DNA from: Thermasporomyces composti
GTDB taxonomy: Bacteria; Actinomycetota; Actinomycetes; Propionibacteriales; Actinopolymorphaceae
Direction: 5' to 3'
Assembly (NCBI RefSeq): GCF_003386795.1
Contig: NZ_QTUC01000001.1
Location: 3,596,001 to 3,660,000, forward strand
Length of the DNA: 64,000 nucleotides
Shown: positions 63,668 to 64,000 of the stretch, piece after piece
Layout: each line of letters begins with the position of its first letter
How positions within the stretch are numbered: position 1 is the first letter of the stretch
Position numbers and translations under genes: made by a program
The notes under the pieces: model-generated
The model's database searches: none
Told to the model about the DNA's origin: nothing
What the model saw: the letters and a program-made list of their open reading frames with translations, nothing else

Positions 63668-63880
63668 CGTGCGGCCTCGTCATGGGTCGGACGTCTGGGT
63701 CGAGCGCGTCACTGCAGGGTCTGGACGCGGGCGGGCCCACATCCGTCGGTCATTGTGCAAGGTTCTCCGAGGCCGAGACGGCGATGGCCCCCCGTGAGCA
63801 CCGTGGCGGCGGCCGCTGGACGCGACGGCGGCGGGGCGAGGACTGGCCGGTCCACTGTCGCGGGTACGGTGTCAACCGTG

Positions 63881-64000
63881 ATGAAAGGTCAGGGGATGAT
63901 CCGGGCGTTCCTGCGACGAGGTGTCACGATGGGTGTGACGTGCGCCACGGTCGTGTTGGCGACGAGCACGTCCGCCTCTGCGGCGACAGCGAGCTCGGCG
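63881..64000 (+). CDS. N-terminal signal peptide of an exported protein (cut by window edge)
   Basis: An open frame of 40 codons from ATG 63881 (or GTG 63878) runs off the right edge. It reads MKGQGMIRAFLRRGVTMGVT followed by CATVVLATSTSASAATASS, a typical signal peptide with a basic n-region, a hydrophobic core and Ala-rich cleavage region. ATG 63896 preceded by CAGGGG is another possible start. The mature protein lies outside the window. Confidence 0.6.
   Translation, partial: MKGQGMIRAFLRRGVTMGVTCATVVLATSTSASAATASSA

Noticed and set aside
1-64000. CRISPR arrays, insertion sequences, replication origin, rRNA genes
   Set aside because: No regularly spaced repeats, transposase motifs, DnaA-box clusters or rRNA-like sequence were noticed on reading either strand.

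Overview
The window is high-GC DNA with strong G/C bias at third codon positions, many GTG starts, several apparently leaderless genes and an actinobacterial gene repertoire: a DUF574-type SAM methyltransferase, an MmyB-like XRE regulator beside an SDR, a DUF1707 protein, EttA, a GlbO-like haemoglobin and family-5 ABC cassettes. It comes from an actinomycete chromosome. The abundance of secreted and cytoplasmic glycoside hydrolases suggests a soil or compost saprophyte. A member of the Propionibacteriales (Actinopolymorphaceae-like) would fit, but that placement is a low-confidence guess.

Layout. 1-7.6 kb: a partial tyrosine-phosphatase-like gene, then an exported carbohydrate block (beta-propeller protein, GH9 endoglucanase, GH123/DUF4091-like hydrolase with a C-terminal discoidin-like domain). 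7.6-16.6 kb: a TPP-dependent enzyme, a small membrane protein, an aldo/keto reductase, a TetR-ATPase-permease export operon with a palindromic operator over the tetR start, and a three-gene module (four-repeat beta protein, ECF sigma factor, small protein). 16.8-30.2 kb: an orphan family-5 binding protein, hutF, and several regulator/enzyme pairs (TetR with a flavin monooxygenase, XRE with an SDR, WYL with an epoxide hydrolase), together with a GNAT, a methyltransferase, a second SDR and a decayed oxidoreductase fragment.

30.5-41.0 kb is one long plus-strand operon with overlapping stop/start codons: GntR/HutC regulator, two paralogous isochorismatase-fold amidohydrolases, a complete family-5 ABC importer and two MFS transporters. 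It looks like uptake and hydrolysis of an amide or carbamoyl compound, controlled by the GntR protein. 41.05-44.3 kb is a decayed accessory segment ending at tRNA-Arg(UCU). It holds remnants of a winged-helix protein, an XRE-type regulator and a tyrosine recombinase, plus an intact NUDIX gene and small unknown genes.

44.6-49.6 kb has housekeeping-type genes (SSB paralogue, ettA, MarR/YceI pair, thioesterase, DUF1707 protein). 49.9-62 kb is a second carbohydrate region: Gfo/Idh/MocA dehydrogenase, a GH95-fold protein whose active-site motifs are largely replaced, a GH13 alpha-glucosidase-type enzyme, GlbO, and a complete five-gene family-5 ABC importer whose binding protein has a C-terminal membrane anchor. 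The window ends with an OsmC-family protein, an MscS channel and the first 40 codons of an exported protein.

The most noteworthy signals are three operator copies phased exactly 21 bp apart between tetR and the monooxygenase gene, divergent MarR-controlled promoters whose -35 boxes share one palindrome, an SDR with its catalytic lysine replaced by leucine, the degenerate GH95 protein, and the repeat-protein/ECF-sigma module. No CRISPR array, insertion sequence or replication origin was seen.
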